Below, one piece after another: positions 1 to 7,337 of a stretch of DNA of 20,998 bases; within the stretch, counting starts at the first letter, position 1; every line of letters starts with the position of its first letter. The stretch is from Eubacteriaceae bacterium (GTDB taxonomy: Bacteria > Bacillota > Clostridia > Eubacteriales > Alkalibacteraceae). Under the pieces are notes generated by a model. It saw nothing but the letters and a program-made list of their open reading frames with translations. It did not search any database and had not been told where the DNA came from. Location: positions 1 to 20,998 of the forward strand of contig DMAW01000111.1 in the NCBI GenBank assembly GCA_003446375.1, given 5' to 3'. Made by a program: the position numbers and the translations under genes.

Positions 1-13
1 GCTCTTCCGATCT
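1..13. other. Illumina adapter remnant (assembly artefact)
   Basis: The first 13 bases read GCTCTTCCGATCT, the exact reverse complement of the common Illumina TruSeq adapter stem AGATCGGAAGAGC. They lie at the extreme end of the window and interrupt a cold-shock gene just where its conserved VFVH motif should continue: after GTTTTTGTAC the reading turns into adapter. This is untrimmed sequencing adapter at a contig end, not genomic DNA. Confidence 0.93.
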
Positions 14-98
14 GTACAAAAACGTCTCCGCTCTCTTCAGTAGATAAAAATCCATATCCTTTTTCAGCATTAAACCATTTCACAGTACCGTTTGTCAT
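14..98 (-). CDS. Cold-shock protein (CspA family), 3' part missing
   Basis: Only the first 28 codons are present. They read MTNGTVKWFNAEKGYGFLST and continue EESGDVFV, the N-terminal half of a CspA-family single-domain cold-shock protein. The RNP1-type motif KGYGFL is intact. Family members are about 65-70 residues, so more than half is lost at the window edge. RNP2 (VFVH) is cut after VFV, and the next codons would come from adapter sequence. The ATG at 96-98 has an AGGAGG ribosome site at 108-113. The family binds single-stranded nucleic acid and acts as an RNA chaperone. Which paralogue this is cannot be told. Confidence 0.93.
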
Positions 99-148
99 TC
101 AAAAATTCCTCCTAAATTAAAAAAATATAATTTACTGCTACGGTTATT

Positions 149-177
149 ATTTTAACATCATTATATTTATTTGTCAA
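149..177 (-). promoter_or_regulatory. Promoter of the cold-shock gene
   Basis: On the minus strand TTGACA (172-177) is followed after exactly 17 nt by TAAAAT (149-154), a near-consensus sigma-A promoter. Transcription would start near 142, leaving an AU-rich 5' leader of about 45 nt before the csp start codon. The leader is much shorter than the structured cold-responsive leader of Escherichia coli cspA. Confidence 0.8.
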
Positions 178-205
178 AATATAATTGTAGATATTTCCAT
201 GTTTT

Positions 206-952
206 CTAGTTGCGCACGGCTACTAGCGCAACCTTCTCTGATGTAGAGCTAGGAAGGGTTTCCGATAAAAATTCATAAACCTCTACCCTTTCGAATCCTA
301 CATCCAAGAGCATATTTGTCAATTTTTCCCAGTTATAGGCTTTTTGCACGTGAACTTCATCAAATCTTTCATATAAATCAGAGTGCTCGCTCTTTACAAA
401 GAAGTCAATCTCAAACTCACTAGTATCGTTTTTCGAATCGTAAAAACAGTTCCAAATATAGCACAAATCTTCGGATATATAGTTGAAAGAATTATCTGCA
501 TATACTTCTTTCAATCTGTACACGGTATTAATGTCAAAAACAAATACCCCGTTTTTTTTCAACGAATCGTAAATGTTTTTAAAAGCTGTCTGCAAACTGT
601 ATTCATCCGTTATGTAATTGATTGTGTCAAGGCATGCTATAGCGACATCAAATTTCATCCCTAGGACAATGCTGCACACATCTCCTTTGACCCATTTAAC
701 AGAAGCATGTTCACAAAATGACTTCTCGTCTGCAACAGAGAGCATTTCTTCTGAAATATCCATGCCTGTAACATCGTAGCCTATTTTAGAAAGAGGAATT
801 GCGACGTTGCCTGTTCCACAGCCAACTTCAAGAATTTCACGTGCTGCCGGGTTAACTTTCTTAATACGTTCATCAAGCCAAGAGACCATTTTCTCGTAAT
901 CAACATCTTCATTTATTAAATTATCGTAAACACAAGCTAGTTTATCGTACAT
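206..952 (-). CDS. Class I SAM-dependent methyltransferase
   Basis: A 248-residue protein with the Rossmann-type methyltransferase fold. Motif I is EVGCGTG (residues 42-48), the acidic residue ending strand beta-2 is in VTGMDIS (about 61-67), and FDVAIACLDTINYI fits motif IV. The C-terminal half contains FVFDINT and a beta-rich insertion typical of small-molecule methyltransferases of the YqeM/BioC-like group. The substrate cannot be inferred. It is the last gene of a minus-strand operon, starting 9 nt after the stop of the membrane protein, with GGAGAG just upstream of its ATG. No clear terminator follows before the csp promoter. Confidence 0.85.
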   Translation of the reverse strand: MYDKLACVYDNLINEDVDYEKMVSWLDERIKKVNPAAREILEVGCGTGNVAIPLSKIGYDVTGMDISEEMLSVADEKSFCEHASVKWVKGDVCSIVLGMKFDVAIACLDTINYITDEYSLQTAFKNIYDSLKKNGVFVFDINTVYRLKEVYADNSFNYISEDLCYIWNCFYDSKNDTSEFEIDFFVKSEHSDLYERFDEVHVQKAYNWEKLTNMLLDVGFERVEVYEFLSETLPSSTSEKVALVAVRN

Positions 953-961
953 GACTCTCCA

Positions 962-2266
962 TCAAAAGAATAGATTCTTCTTTTTTTTCCTTCTAATATA
1001 GTAAATCAAAAAAACGATTAATGATATTATCACTGCTCCCGCTATGAATATAACGGTAAAATTCCCTTCTAGGAACCTCCTGACGAACATCTCAAGAGCA
1101 GTTGGTGGTTTTCGTTCTTCCATTATTTTTTCTAATGTGCTCTCTGGGATTCTATCCATGGATTCATCGAGCCATTGTCCCAGATAGTGGTTAAGATCAG
1201 GATCCGATTTTTCATATATTATAAGATCATACATCTCTTCATATTTTTTTAAGTTTTCAAAAGCAGTAATTTTATTTATCAACATTTTGTTCTCTACGCG
1301 TTTATGTAGCTCGCCAAAGTTTGTTTCTGTGGATTCGATCAGTTCATAAACTGTTAAAACCTGACTGTATTCCTTTTGTTGAACATAAGCATCGGCCATT
1401 AAAAGATAAACAAGATTATGAGCCTCTGATGCTTGAGAATTTTGAATGTATTGTTTGCCGGCTTCTATTGCCTTGGAATAATCTCTTTTTTCGTATTCTC
1501 TTAAGAACGCATCGACTCTTGTGCTCTTTATTTTTTTCAGCTCATCTTTTATCTTATCGTCTACAGGATAATAGTTGAATGATATATCTTGATAATCCCC
1601 TGCTTTTTCTACGTTCCATACCAAGCTATACTCCGGGGTCATCTCAGTTGGCGGTACTTGATACTGGTTGTCAAAATTATATATCTTAACTGATCTAGGA
1701 TTAAATGATGCAGTTAAAGTGATACTTTCCGGTTCGCTGTTCCATGATTTTATATGCTCTAGATCCACATTAAATCCAAGTCTTCCATCAGCAGAGTAAT
1801 AATTCTCAACGGTATAGGATATACTTGCCGTTTTTGTCTCACCTGCTCTTAAAGGAATCTCAAAACCGTATGTCCTCCAGTTTGAATAGTCTAAAGCCAT
1901 TCCATCTATTAAATGATTTATCTTTTCGCCTGCAACGATAGTCGAATTATACACGTAAGGCGTGAAGCGATAAGTGACATCTGTTATCTTAAGATTCGAA
2001 AGCGGTATTCCCATATACAGATATATGGTCTCTTTCCCCGTATTTTCAATTTCGTACGAAGCATTGATTCTAGATGTATCCTTATTGTTTACGGATATCG
2101 ATATATCTACCTTTTTGAGATTTGCTTCTCCTCCATCAATGAGGTAGAGTCCGTCAAAAACCCCTTCACTTTCATCTGCAAAAATCTGAGCGGGTAAAGC
2201 AAACAAACCTATCATGAAAAAAACAATCAAGGGAACTATAATAAACATAAATCTTTTCAATTTCAA
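962..2266 (-). CDS. Uncharacterised membrane-anchored extracytoplasmic protein with TPR-like region
   Basis: I do not recognise this 434-residue protein as a named family. Residues 1-31 form a signal peptide or anchor (basic start, hydrophobic core, ALPAQIFADE). Residues about 32-235 are beta-rich, with alternating segments like an adhesin or Ig-type surface domain. Residues about 240-345 are helical with TPR-like spacing (YSKAIEAGKQYIQ, LVYLLMADAYVQQKEYSQVL). A C-terminal transmembrane helix (about 402-422) precedes a basic tail RRKKKKN. So most of it lies outside the membrane, tethered at one or both ends. The start is TTG, overlapping the stop of the upstream amidohydrolase gene (TTGA) and preceded by AGGGAG; an ATG six codons later is an alternative. 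The two partner genes are cytoplasmic, so the joint role is unclear. Confidence 0.8.
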   Translation of the reverse strand: MKLKRFMFIIVPLIVFFMIGLFALPAQIFADESEGVFDGLYLIDGGEANLKKVDISISVNNKDTSRINASYEIENTGKETIYLYMGIPLSNLKITDVTYRFTPYVYNSTIVAGEKINHLIDGMALDYSNWRTYGFEIPLRAGETKTASISYTVENYYSADGRLGFNVDLEHIKSWNSEPESITLTASFNPRSVKIYNFDNQYQVPPTEMTPEYSLVWNVEKAGDYQDISFNYYPVDDKIKDELKKIKSTRVDAFLREYEKRDYSKAIEAGKQYIQNSQASEAHNLVYLLMADAYVQQKEYSQVLTVYELIESTETNFGELHKRVENKMLINKITAFENLKKYEEMYDLIIYEKSDPDLNHYLGQWLDESMDRIPESTLEKIMEERKPPTALEMFVRRFLEGNFTVIFIAGAVIISLIVFLIYYIRRKKKKNLFF

Positions 2267-3417
2267 ATTCTCTCCCTACCGGCAAGTCTTGCGTACATTT
2301 CAACAGCATTCAAAATAATGCTTTCATCGAAATTAAATCTGCAATCGTGTAGTCCATGAGTATACCCTTTTTCCCTATTCATAGATCCCAAGTAGAAAAA
2401 CACTCCTGGAACAGCCTTTTGATAATAAGAAAAATCCTCTGCTATCATCATTGGATCAGCCTCTTTATATTCATCTTTTTCCAGCAATGATATGAATTTT
2501 TTATGCAATATGGGATCATTGGTTACCGGTGGATACATATCGACGAACCTACAGGTTATTTCACAATTAAAAGCAGTTTCATAACCTTTGAGAATTTCAA
2601 TTACTCGCTTTTTCATTTGATCGTAAACTGCTTCTTCATATGAACGCATTGTTCCTGAAAGGCTTACGTGCCTAGCGACTACATTGACCCTTTCGCCGCC
2701 TGATATTGTTCCAATAGATAAAAGCGATGTCTTCACCGGATTGATATTCCTGCTGACTACTGTCTGCAGCGCTCCTACGATGTTCGCTGCGATAACAACC
2801 GCATCAACTCCCTGGTGAGGTACTGCCGCATGAGAGCTCTTCCCTTTTATATCAATGTAAAATTCACCGGTTTGAGCCATCATGGCTCCTGATTTAACTG
2901 CTAAAATCCCTTGTTCAACGTCCGGCATGACATGGCATCCGTACACTTCATCTACTCCGTACTTTTCTAGGAGACCTTCTTCAACTATGGCTTTTGCTCC
3001 CCCCGGACCTTCTTCTGCTGGTTGAAAAATCAGCAATAGATTGTTTTCCGGTTTGATTTTATTTTCTATCAAATATTTCGCAAAAACAAGCAAGATGCTC
3101 ATATGCCCGTCGTGGCCGCATGCATGCATCATGTTTTCATGTATAGATGCAAATTTCGATCCGGTTTCTTCTTTAACTGACAGACCGTCCATATCCGCTC
3201 TAAACGCTGTAGAGAAATTTTTGTTTTTCCCTTCAATTAATAAGTAGATGCCTGTCTTTGTAATCTCTTTAGGTTCATAACCCAAATTTCTCAAGTAATT
3301 TTTTATATAAGCGCTTGTTTTGTATTCGCCGTATCCTTCTTCAGGAATCTTGTGGAGATCTCTTCTTATTTTAATTGCTTCATCAAGCATAATTGCTATG
3401 TTATTTCTTACCTTCAT
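2263..3417 (-). CDS. M20D-family amidohydrolase, possible N-acetyl-diaminopimelate deacetylase
   Basis: A 384-residue metal-dependent amidohydrolase of peptidase family M20D. Visible family motifs are IRRDLHKIPE (17-26), FRADMDGL (72-79), the metal-binding HACGHDGH (98-105) and the catalytic-glutamate stretch QPAEEGPGGAK (132-142). The family hydrolyses N-acyl amino acids, such as hippurate, N-acetyl-diaminopimelate or auxin conjugates. In Bacillus the dapH homologue sits beside such an enzyme (YkuR, N-acetyl-diaminopimelate deacetylase). Here it diverges from a dap operon containing dapH, so that role is the best inference, but M20D substrates are hard to predict. The ATG at 3415-3417 has GGGAGGAAGAG directly upstream; an upstream in-frame extension lacks such a site. 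It heads the operon with the membrane protein and methyltransferase. Confidence 0.85.
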   Translation of the reverse strand: MKVRNNIAIMLDEAIKIRRDLHKIPEEGYGEYKTSAYIKNYLRNLGYEPKEITKTGIYLLIEGKNKNFSTAFRADMDGLSVKEETGSKFASIHENMMHACGHDGHMSILLVFAKYLIENKIKPENNLLLIFQPAEEGPGGAKAIVEEGLLEKYGVDEVYGCHVMPDVEQGILAVKSGAMMAQTGEFYIDIKGKSSHAAVPHQGVDAVVIAANIVGALQTVVSRNINPVKTSLLSIGTISGGERVNVVARHVSLSGTMRSYEEAVYDQMKKRVIEILKGYETAFNCEITCRFVDMYPPVTNDPILHKKFISLLEKDEYKEADPMMIAEDFSYYQKAVPGVFFYLGSMNREKGYTHGLHDCRFNFDESIILNAVEMYARLAGRERI

Positions 3418-3477
3418 CTCTTCCTCCCAGTAATTTGCATCTTTATCGATTTTAATGTACAATAAACTTACTGTAAT

Positions 3478-3483
3478 ATTATA
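3478..3483 (-). promoter_or_regulatory. -10 element for the amidohydrolase operon
   Basis: On the minus strand a perfect TATAAT lies about 60 nt upstream of the amidohydrolase ATG, preceded by GCGA. No good -35 hexamer is visible at 16-18 nt; that stretch is T-rich. Transcription would start near 3471. It is divergent from the lysine operon promoter about 50 bp away. Confidence 0.5.
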
Positions 3484-3527
3484 TCGCAAATGATAAGTAA
3501 AAAACATACACATTTATGTTTATTTTT

Positions 3528-3567
3528 TTGCAATATTTTGTTATAATATGTTATACTACTATACAAT
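3528..3567 (+). promoter_or_regulatory. Promoter region of the lysine operon
   Basis: Two overlapping sigma-A-like pairs precede the riboswitch: TTGCAA (3528-3533) with TATACT (3552-3557), and TTGTTA (3538-3543) with TACAAT (3562-3567), each with an 18-nt spacer. A perfect TATAAT at 3542-3547 has no matching -35 at a good distance. Any of these would start transcription just upstream of the riboswitch at 3581. Confidence 0.6.
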
Positions 3568-3580
3568 CGAATATTTTTTA

Positions 3581-3744
3581 AGATAGAGGTGCATCTTCTA
3601 TAAGTATTTGCAGGAACGATTTCAGGATTGGTTGAACTGCAATGAAAGGAGAAGATGCCGAAGTTTTCGATACCCTGAAGTATCGAATGCTGGTTGCCTG
3701 GTGAAAAACCTTGCAATTGTCATCCAAAAGATGGAGCGCTATCT
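3581..3744 (+). ncRNA. Lysine riboswitch (L-box)
   Basis: The leader carries the L-box signature AGATAGAGGTGC, then GAAAGGAGAAGATGCCGAAG, then GGAGCGCTATCT. P1 pairs AGATAG (3581-3586) with CTATCT (3739-3744). P2 pairs GCATCTTCT (3591-3599) with AGAAGATGC (3650-3658), a perfect 9 bp. P3 pairs TTGCAG (3608-3613) with CTGCAA (3637-3642), and P4 pairs TTCGATAC (3666-3673) with GTATCGAA (3680-3687). A Rho-independent terminator follows at 3792. In this class lysine binding stabilises P1 and favours the terminator, so high lysine should shut off asd-dapA-dapB-dapH-lysC. Confidence 0.95.
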
Positions 3745-3791
3745 GAAACTGCCTTAGATATACATAATTTATGCATGTCTTGACAACGTTC

Positions 3792-3818
3792 AGCTAGTTT
3801 ATATAAACTAGCTTTTTT
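3792..3818 (+). terminator. Riboswitch-controlled terminator
   Basis: AGCTAGTTT (3792-3800) and AAACTAGCT (3805-3813) form a perfect 9-bp stem with an ATAT loop, followed by a T run to 3818. It sits about 50 nt after the riboswitch P1 and about 100 nt before asd, the expected expression platform of a transcription-attenuating L-box. Confidence 0.9.
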
Positions 3819-3915
3819 ATTAGAATTTTACACCTTACTCAAACGCATGCAGTTATATCTGCAAGAATTTTAATTGCATGATAATTATAAAAAACTTTTA
3901 GGAGGTTTTAATTAA

Positions 3916-4920
3916 ATGAAAAAATACAATGTCGCCGTAGTTGGTGCAACAGGTATGGTGGGAAGAAAGGTTCTTGAAGTATTAGAAGAACGAAATTTCC
4001 CAGTTGATAAATTTTATCCATTGGCATCGGCTAGATCTAAAGGTGAACAGCTGACCTTTATGGGTCAAACCCACACAGTGCAGGAATTGACTGAAAAATC
4101 TTTTGAGCAAGATATCGATATCGCAATATTCTCAGCCGGTGGTGGAACAAGCGAGAAATTTTCTCCAATAGCAGCTAAAAACAACGTAGTCGTCGTAGAT
4201 AACTCTTCAGCATTCAGAATGAACCCAGATGTTCCATTAGTAGTGCCGGAGGTTAATCCTGAGGATTTAAATTGGCATAAGAACATAATCGCAAATCCAA
4301 ACTGCTCTACAATCCAGGCCGTAGTGGCTTTAAAGCCTTTGCACGAAAAGTATGGCATAAAAAGAATAGTTTATTCAACTTACCAAGCTGTTTCAGGCTC
4401 AGGAATAAAAGGCTATGAAGATCTGGAAAACGGAGTCAAGGGAGGAGAAAACAAATTTTATCCTCATCAGATTGCATTCAACTGCCTTCCTCACATAGAT
4501 GTATTCCTTGACAACGGGTATACAAAGGAAGAAGTTAAAATGATTGAAGAAACTAAAAAGATATTAGGTGATGATTCCCTTAAGATCACTGCAACTGCTG
4601 TAAGGGTTCCGGTTTTTTATGGACATAGCGAAAGCGTCAACCTTGAATTCAATAATTCGTACGAATTAGATGATGTTCGCAATATTCTGGCAAACTCTCC
4701 CGGAATCATCTTAGAAGACGATGTTTCAAACAACATCTATCCTTTGGCAAGAAACGCAGAGGGGAAAAACGAGGTCTTTGTAGGTCGAATCAGAAGAGAC
4801 GATAGCGTAGAAAACGGCCTGAACTTATGGGTAGTGGCAGACAACATCAGAAAAGGAGCCGCTGCCAACGCAGTTCAGATTGCAGAGTTGCTGATTAAAA
4901 ATAATTTGCTAAGAAGGTGA
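3916..4920 (+). CDS. asd: Aspartate-semialdehyde dehydrogenase
   Basis: This 334-residue enzyme reduces L-aspartyl-4-phosphate to aspartate semialdehyde with NADPH, the second step of the aspartate pathway to lysine, diaminopimelate, threonine and methionine. The nucleotide-binding GATGMVG is at residues 10-16 and the catalytic Cys is C130 in NPNCSTIQ. RVPVFYGHSE (230-239) carries the conserved substrate-binding Arg and the acid-base His (H237). Length is normal. The start has AGGAGG ten nucleotides upstream. It is the first gene of the lysine operon, downstream of the riboswitch and terminator, so its transcription should be lysine-controlled. Confidence 0.96.
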   Translation: MKKYNVAVVGATGMVGRKVLEVLEERNFPVDKFYPLASARSKGEQLTFMGQTHTVQELTEKSFEQDIDIAIFSAGGGTSEKFSPIAAKNNVVVVDNSSAFRMNPDVPLVVPEVNPEDLNWHKNIIANPNCSTIQAVVALKPLHEKYGIKRIVYSTYQAVSGSGIKGYEDLENGVKGGENKFYPHQIAFNCLPHIDVFLDNGYTKEEVKMIEETKKILGDDSLKITATAVRVPVFYGHSESVNLEFNNSYELDDVRNILANSPGIILEDDVSNNIYPLARNAEGKNEVFVGRIRRDDSVENGLNLWVVADNIRKGAAANAVQIAELLIKNNLLRR

Positions 4921-4924
4921 TAAT

Positions 4925-5803
4925 ATGAGTATATTCAAAGGATCAGGAGTAGCAATCGTAACACCTTTTAAAGACAACGAAATTGATTATGACAGACTGG
5001 AGCAATTAATAGAATGGCATATAAAAGAAGGCACTGATGCTATCGTCATCTGCGGAACTACCGGTGAAACCCCTTGTCTTTCTGACGAGGAACAGCAGGA
5101 TGAAATTAAATTTGCTGTAGATGTCGTAAAAGGAAGGGTGCCAGTTATTGCAGGTACCGGCAGCAACAGCACCTACCATGCAGTAGAGATGTCAAAATTT
5201 GCTGACAAAGCAGGTGCAGATGCAGTACTCGTCATGAACCCGTATTATAACAAAGGGACTCAAAAGGGTATCGTAAAACATTTTGAGGCTGTAGCTAAAA
5301 ATGTGTCCTGCCCTGTAATTGTATATAATGTACCCAGCAGAACAGGAATGAATATCAACGTGGACACCATGGTTGAACTTTCGAAGATTGAAAATATTAC
5401 TGCTGTAAAGGAAGCAAGCGGCGATATAGTTCAAGTTGCCGAGATAGCTAGACTTTGCGGCAGCGATTTTGCAATTTATTCCGGAAACGACAACCAGGTC
5501 GTGCCGATTCTTTCTCTTGGTGGTCTTGGGGTCATCAGCGTAAGTGCAAACATAGTCCCTAAAGACATGCATGATTTAGTTGCAAAATATCTCTCCGGAG
5601 ACGTAAAAGGAAGTTTGGATCTGCAGCTTAAGATGAACGGTCTAAATGAAGCATTGTTTATCGAAGCCAACCCCATTCCTATAAAAGCAGCACTCAAGCT
5701 TATGGGAATGGATACCGGAGAAATGAGATTGCCTTTGACCGATATGGAAGAAGGTAATCTAAACATCCTTAAAGCAGAAATGAAAGCTTACGGAATACTT
5801 TAA
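4925..5803 (+). CDS. dapA: 4-hydroxy-tetrahydrodipicolinate synthase
   Basis: This 292-residue TIM-barrel enzyme of the DapA/NAL family condenses pyruvate with aspartate semialdehyde, the committed step to diaminopimelate and lysine. The Schiff-base lysine is K162 in AVKEASGD. The catalytic Tyr is Y134 and the substrate Arg R139 in YNVPSRTG, and the Thr pair is in CGTTGETP (43-50). Length matches DapA. Translation starts 4 nt after the asd stop, with AAGGTG overlapping the end of asd, so the two are probably translationally coupled. The clear dap neighbourhood makes another aldolase of the superfamily unlikely. Confidence 0.96.
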   Translation: MSIFKGSGVAIVTPFKDNEIDYDRLEQLIEWHIKEGTDAIVICGTTGETPCLSDEEQQDEIKFAVDVVKGRVPVIAGTGSNSTYHAVEMSKFADKAGADAVLVMNPYYNKGTQKGIVKHFEAVAKNVSCPVIVYNVPSRTGMNINVDTMVELSKIENITAVKEASGDIVQVAEIARLCGSDFAIYSGNDNQVVPILSLGGLGVISVSANIVPKDMHDLVAKYLSGDVKGSLDLQLKMNGLNEALFIEANPIPIKAALKLMGMDTGEMRLPLTDMEEGNLNILKAEMKAYGIL

Positions 5804-5818
5804 AATGGAGGAAAATAA

Positions 5819-6568
5819 ATGAAAATTCTACTCAGCGGATGCAACGGCGGCATGGGAAAAACAATACAGTCCCTTGTATCTGAAAGAGATGACATGGAAA
5901 TTGTAGCAGGATTTGATTCTACAAAATCTTCCGGGAGCCCCTTTACGGTTTACACTGAATTAAATGACGTCAAGGAAAACATCGATGCAATCATCGATTT
6001 TTCACATTTCAGCGCATTTGACGCAATAGTCGATTTTGCGGAAGATAAAAAAATACCTTTAGTCATGGCGACTACCGGCCTAAGCCAAGAAAACGAAGAC
6101 AGACTTATAGAATCAGCCAAATTGATTCCTGTCTTCAGGACTGCAAACATGTCGATTGGAGTCAATGTACTCCTTGGTTTGGTGTCACAAGCTGAAAAGA
6201 TGCTTAAAGATTTTGACATTGAAATAATTGAAAAGCACCACAATAAAAAGGTTGATGCTCCAAGTGGAACAGCGCTCATGCTGGCAAATGCGATAAATGA
6301 AAATGCAGAAAAAAAATACGTATTCACATACGGCCGAGAGGGCACTTCTGCTAAGCGGCAACAGCATGAACTTGGCATACACGCTGTAAGAGGCGGCACA
6401 ATCGCCGGCGAGCATACAGTATTATATGCAGGAGACGATGAAAATATCGAAATTAAGCACACGGCTACTTCCAAGAAAGTTTTTGCAAAAGGAGCCATTG
6501 AAGCTGCAAGATTTATCGCAGCTCAAAAAAACGGAATGTATGATATGAAAAAGATGTTAGGTTTATAA
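5819..6568 (+). CDS. dapB: 4-hydroxy-tetrahydrodipicolinate reductase
   Basis: A 249-residue NAD(P)H-dependent reductase converting the DapA product to tetrahydrodipicolinate. The N-terminal dinucleotide-binding loop is GCNGGMGK (7-14). The signature EKHHNKKVDAPSGTA (138-152) holds the catalytic His pair and Lys. ATTGL (84-88) matches the conserved hinge. The length is near the short end of the family (about 240-270). GGAGG lies 7 nt before the ATG. It is the third gene of the lysine operon, 15 nt after dapA. Confidence 0.96.
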   Translation: MKILLSGCNGGMGKTIQSLVSERDDMEIVAGFDSTKSSGSPFTVYTELNDVKENIDAIIDFSHFSAFDAIVDFAEDKKIPLVMATTGLSQENEDRLIESAKLIPVFRTANMSIGVNVLLGLVSQAEKMLKDFDIEIIEKHHNKKVDAPSGTALMLANAINENAEKKYVFTYGREGTSAKRQQHELGIHAVRGGTIAGEHTVLYAGDDENIEIKHTATSKKVFAKGAIEAARFIAAQKNGMYDMKKMLGL

Positions 6569-6586
6569 TTGAAGGGAGAAATTAAA

Positions 6587-7321
6587 ATGACAACAAATGA
6601 AGAATTAAAAAAACAATTTGATCTTACCAATCCATATGAGATTGCAAAGTACATAAAGGCAGTACAAAAACAAACACCGGTAAAGGCGTATATCAACGGA
6701 GATTTTACGCAGACGGATCTTGAAGGTATGGAGTACTACGGTCTTCCGACTTCATTTACCTTATTCGGAGAAAGTGATGAAGTCTTGCCTTTTATTGAAA
6801 AAAACCAAGATAAAATCAAATCTTGCAGAGTTGAAAACGACAGAAGAAATTCTGCTGTTCCCATGCTTGATATGACTCAAGTCGACGCACGAATCGAGCC
6901 TGGCGTTTATATAAGAGAGGGCGCACATATCGGAAAAAATTGCGTTTTGATGATGGGTGCGGTAATCAATATCGGAGCAAATATCGGTGACGGAACGATG
7001 ATAGACATGAATGCAGTTGTAGGTGCAAGAGGACAACTTGGTAAAAACGTTCATCTTGGTGCAGGCGCTGTAGTAGCAGGCGTACTTGAGCCACCAAGCA
7101 AGACTCCCGTAATAGTAGAAGATGATGTTGTTATTGGAGCTAATGCAGTAATTCTTGAAGGCGTTAAAGTAGGAAAAGGTTCTGTTGTAGCTGCAGGCGC
7201 CATCGTTACCAAAGACGTTCCTGCCGGCACTGTAGTCGCCGGATCTCCTGCCAAAGTCATAAAAGACATTGACGACAAAACTAAGAGCAAAACAGAATTG
7301 CTGGATGATTTAAGAGGATAA
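6587..7321 (+). CDS. dapH: Tetrahydrodipicolinate N-acetyltransferase
   Basis: A 244-residue left-handed beta-helix acyltransferase. The N-terminal part (about 1-85) corresponds to the DapH-type N domain. Hexapeptide repeats follow: REGAHIGKNCVLMMGAVINI, then IGDGTMIDMNAVVGARG, EPPSKTPVIVEDDVVIG and VVAAGAIVTKDVPAGTVVAG. The EPPS and GARG stretches are typical of DapH (Bacillus YkuQ), which acetylates tetrahydrodipicolinate, rather than succinylating DapD. This places the organism on the acetyl branch of diaminopimelate synthesis. The start is the ATG at 6587, preceded by GGGAG; an in-frame TTG at 6569 lies upstream of that ribosome site and is less likely. Fourth gene of the operon. Confidence 0.94.
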   Translation: MTTNEELKKQFDLTNPYEIAKYIKAVQKQTPVKAYINGDFTQTDLEGMEYYGLPTSFTLFGESDEVLPFIEKNQDKIKSCRVENDRRNSAVPMLDMTQVDARIEPGVYIREGAHIGKNCVLMMGAVINIGANIGDGTMIDMNAVVGARGQLGKNVHLGAGAVVAGVLEPPSKTPVIVEDDVVIGANAVILEGVKVGKGSVVAAGAIVTKDVPAGTVVAGSPAKVIKDIDDKTKSKTELLDDLRG

Positions 7322-7337
7322 CATAAAAGGAGCCCAA

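Noticed and set aside
3468..3716. Minus-strand open frame of about 82 codons across the lysine operon leader
   Set aside because: It runs antisense through the riboswitch and its promoter, has no ribosome site and no protein-like composition. The RNA structure explains the sequence.
3848..3863. Small hairpin (TGCAG / CTGCA) in the asd leader after the riboswitch terminator
   Set aside because: It has only 5 bp and no T run immediately following. It is too weak to call a second attenuator or regulatory element.
5950..6498. Long minus-strand open frame (182 codons) opposite dapB
   Set aside because: It is a mirror frame of the clearly functional dapB, with Ser/Ala/Cys-rich composition typical of antisense translation and no ribosome site.
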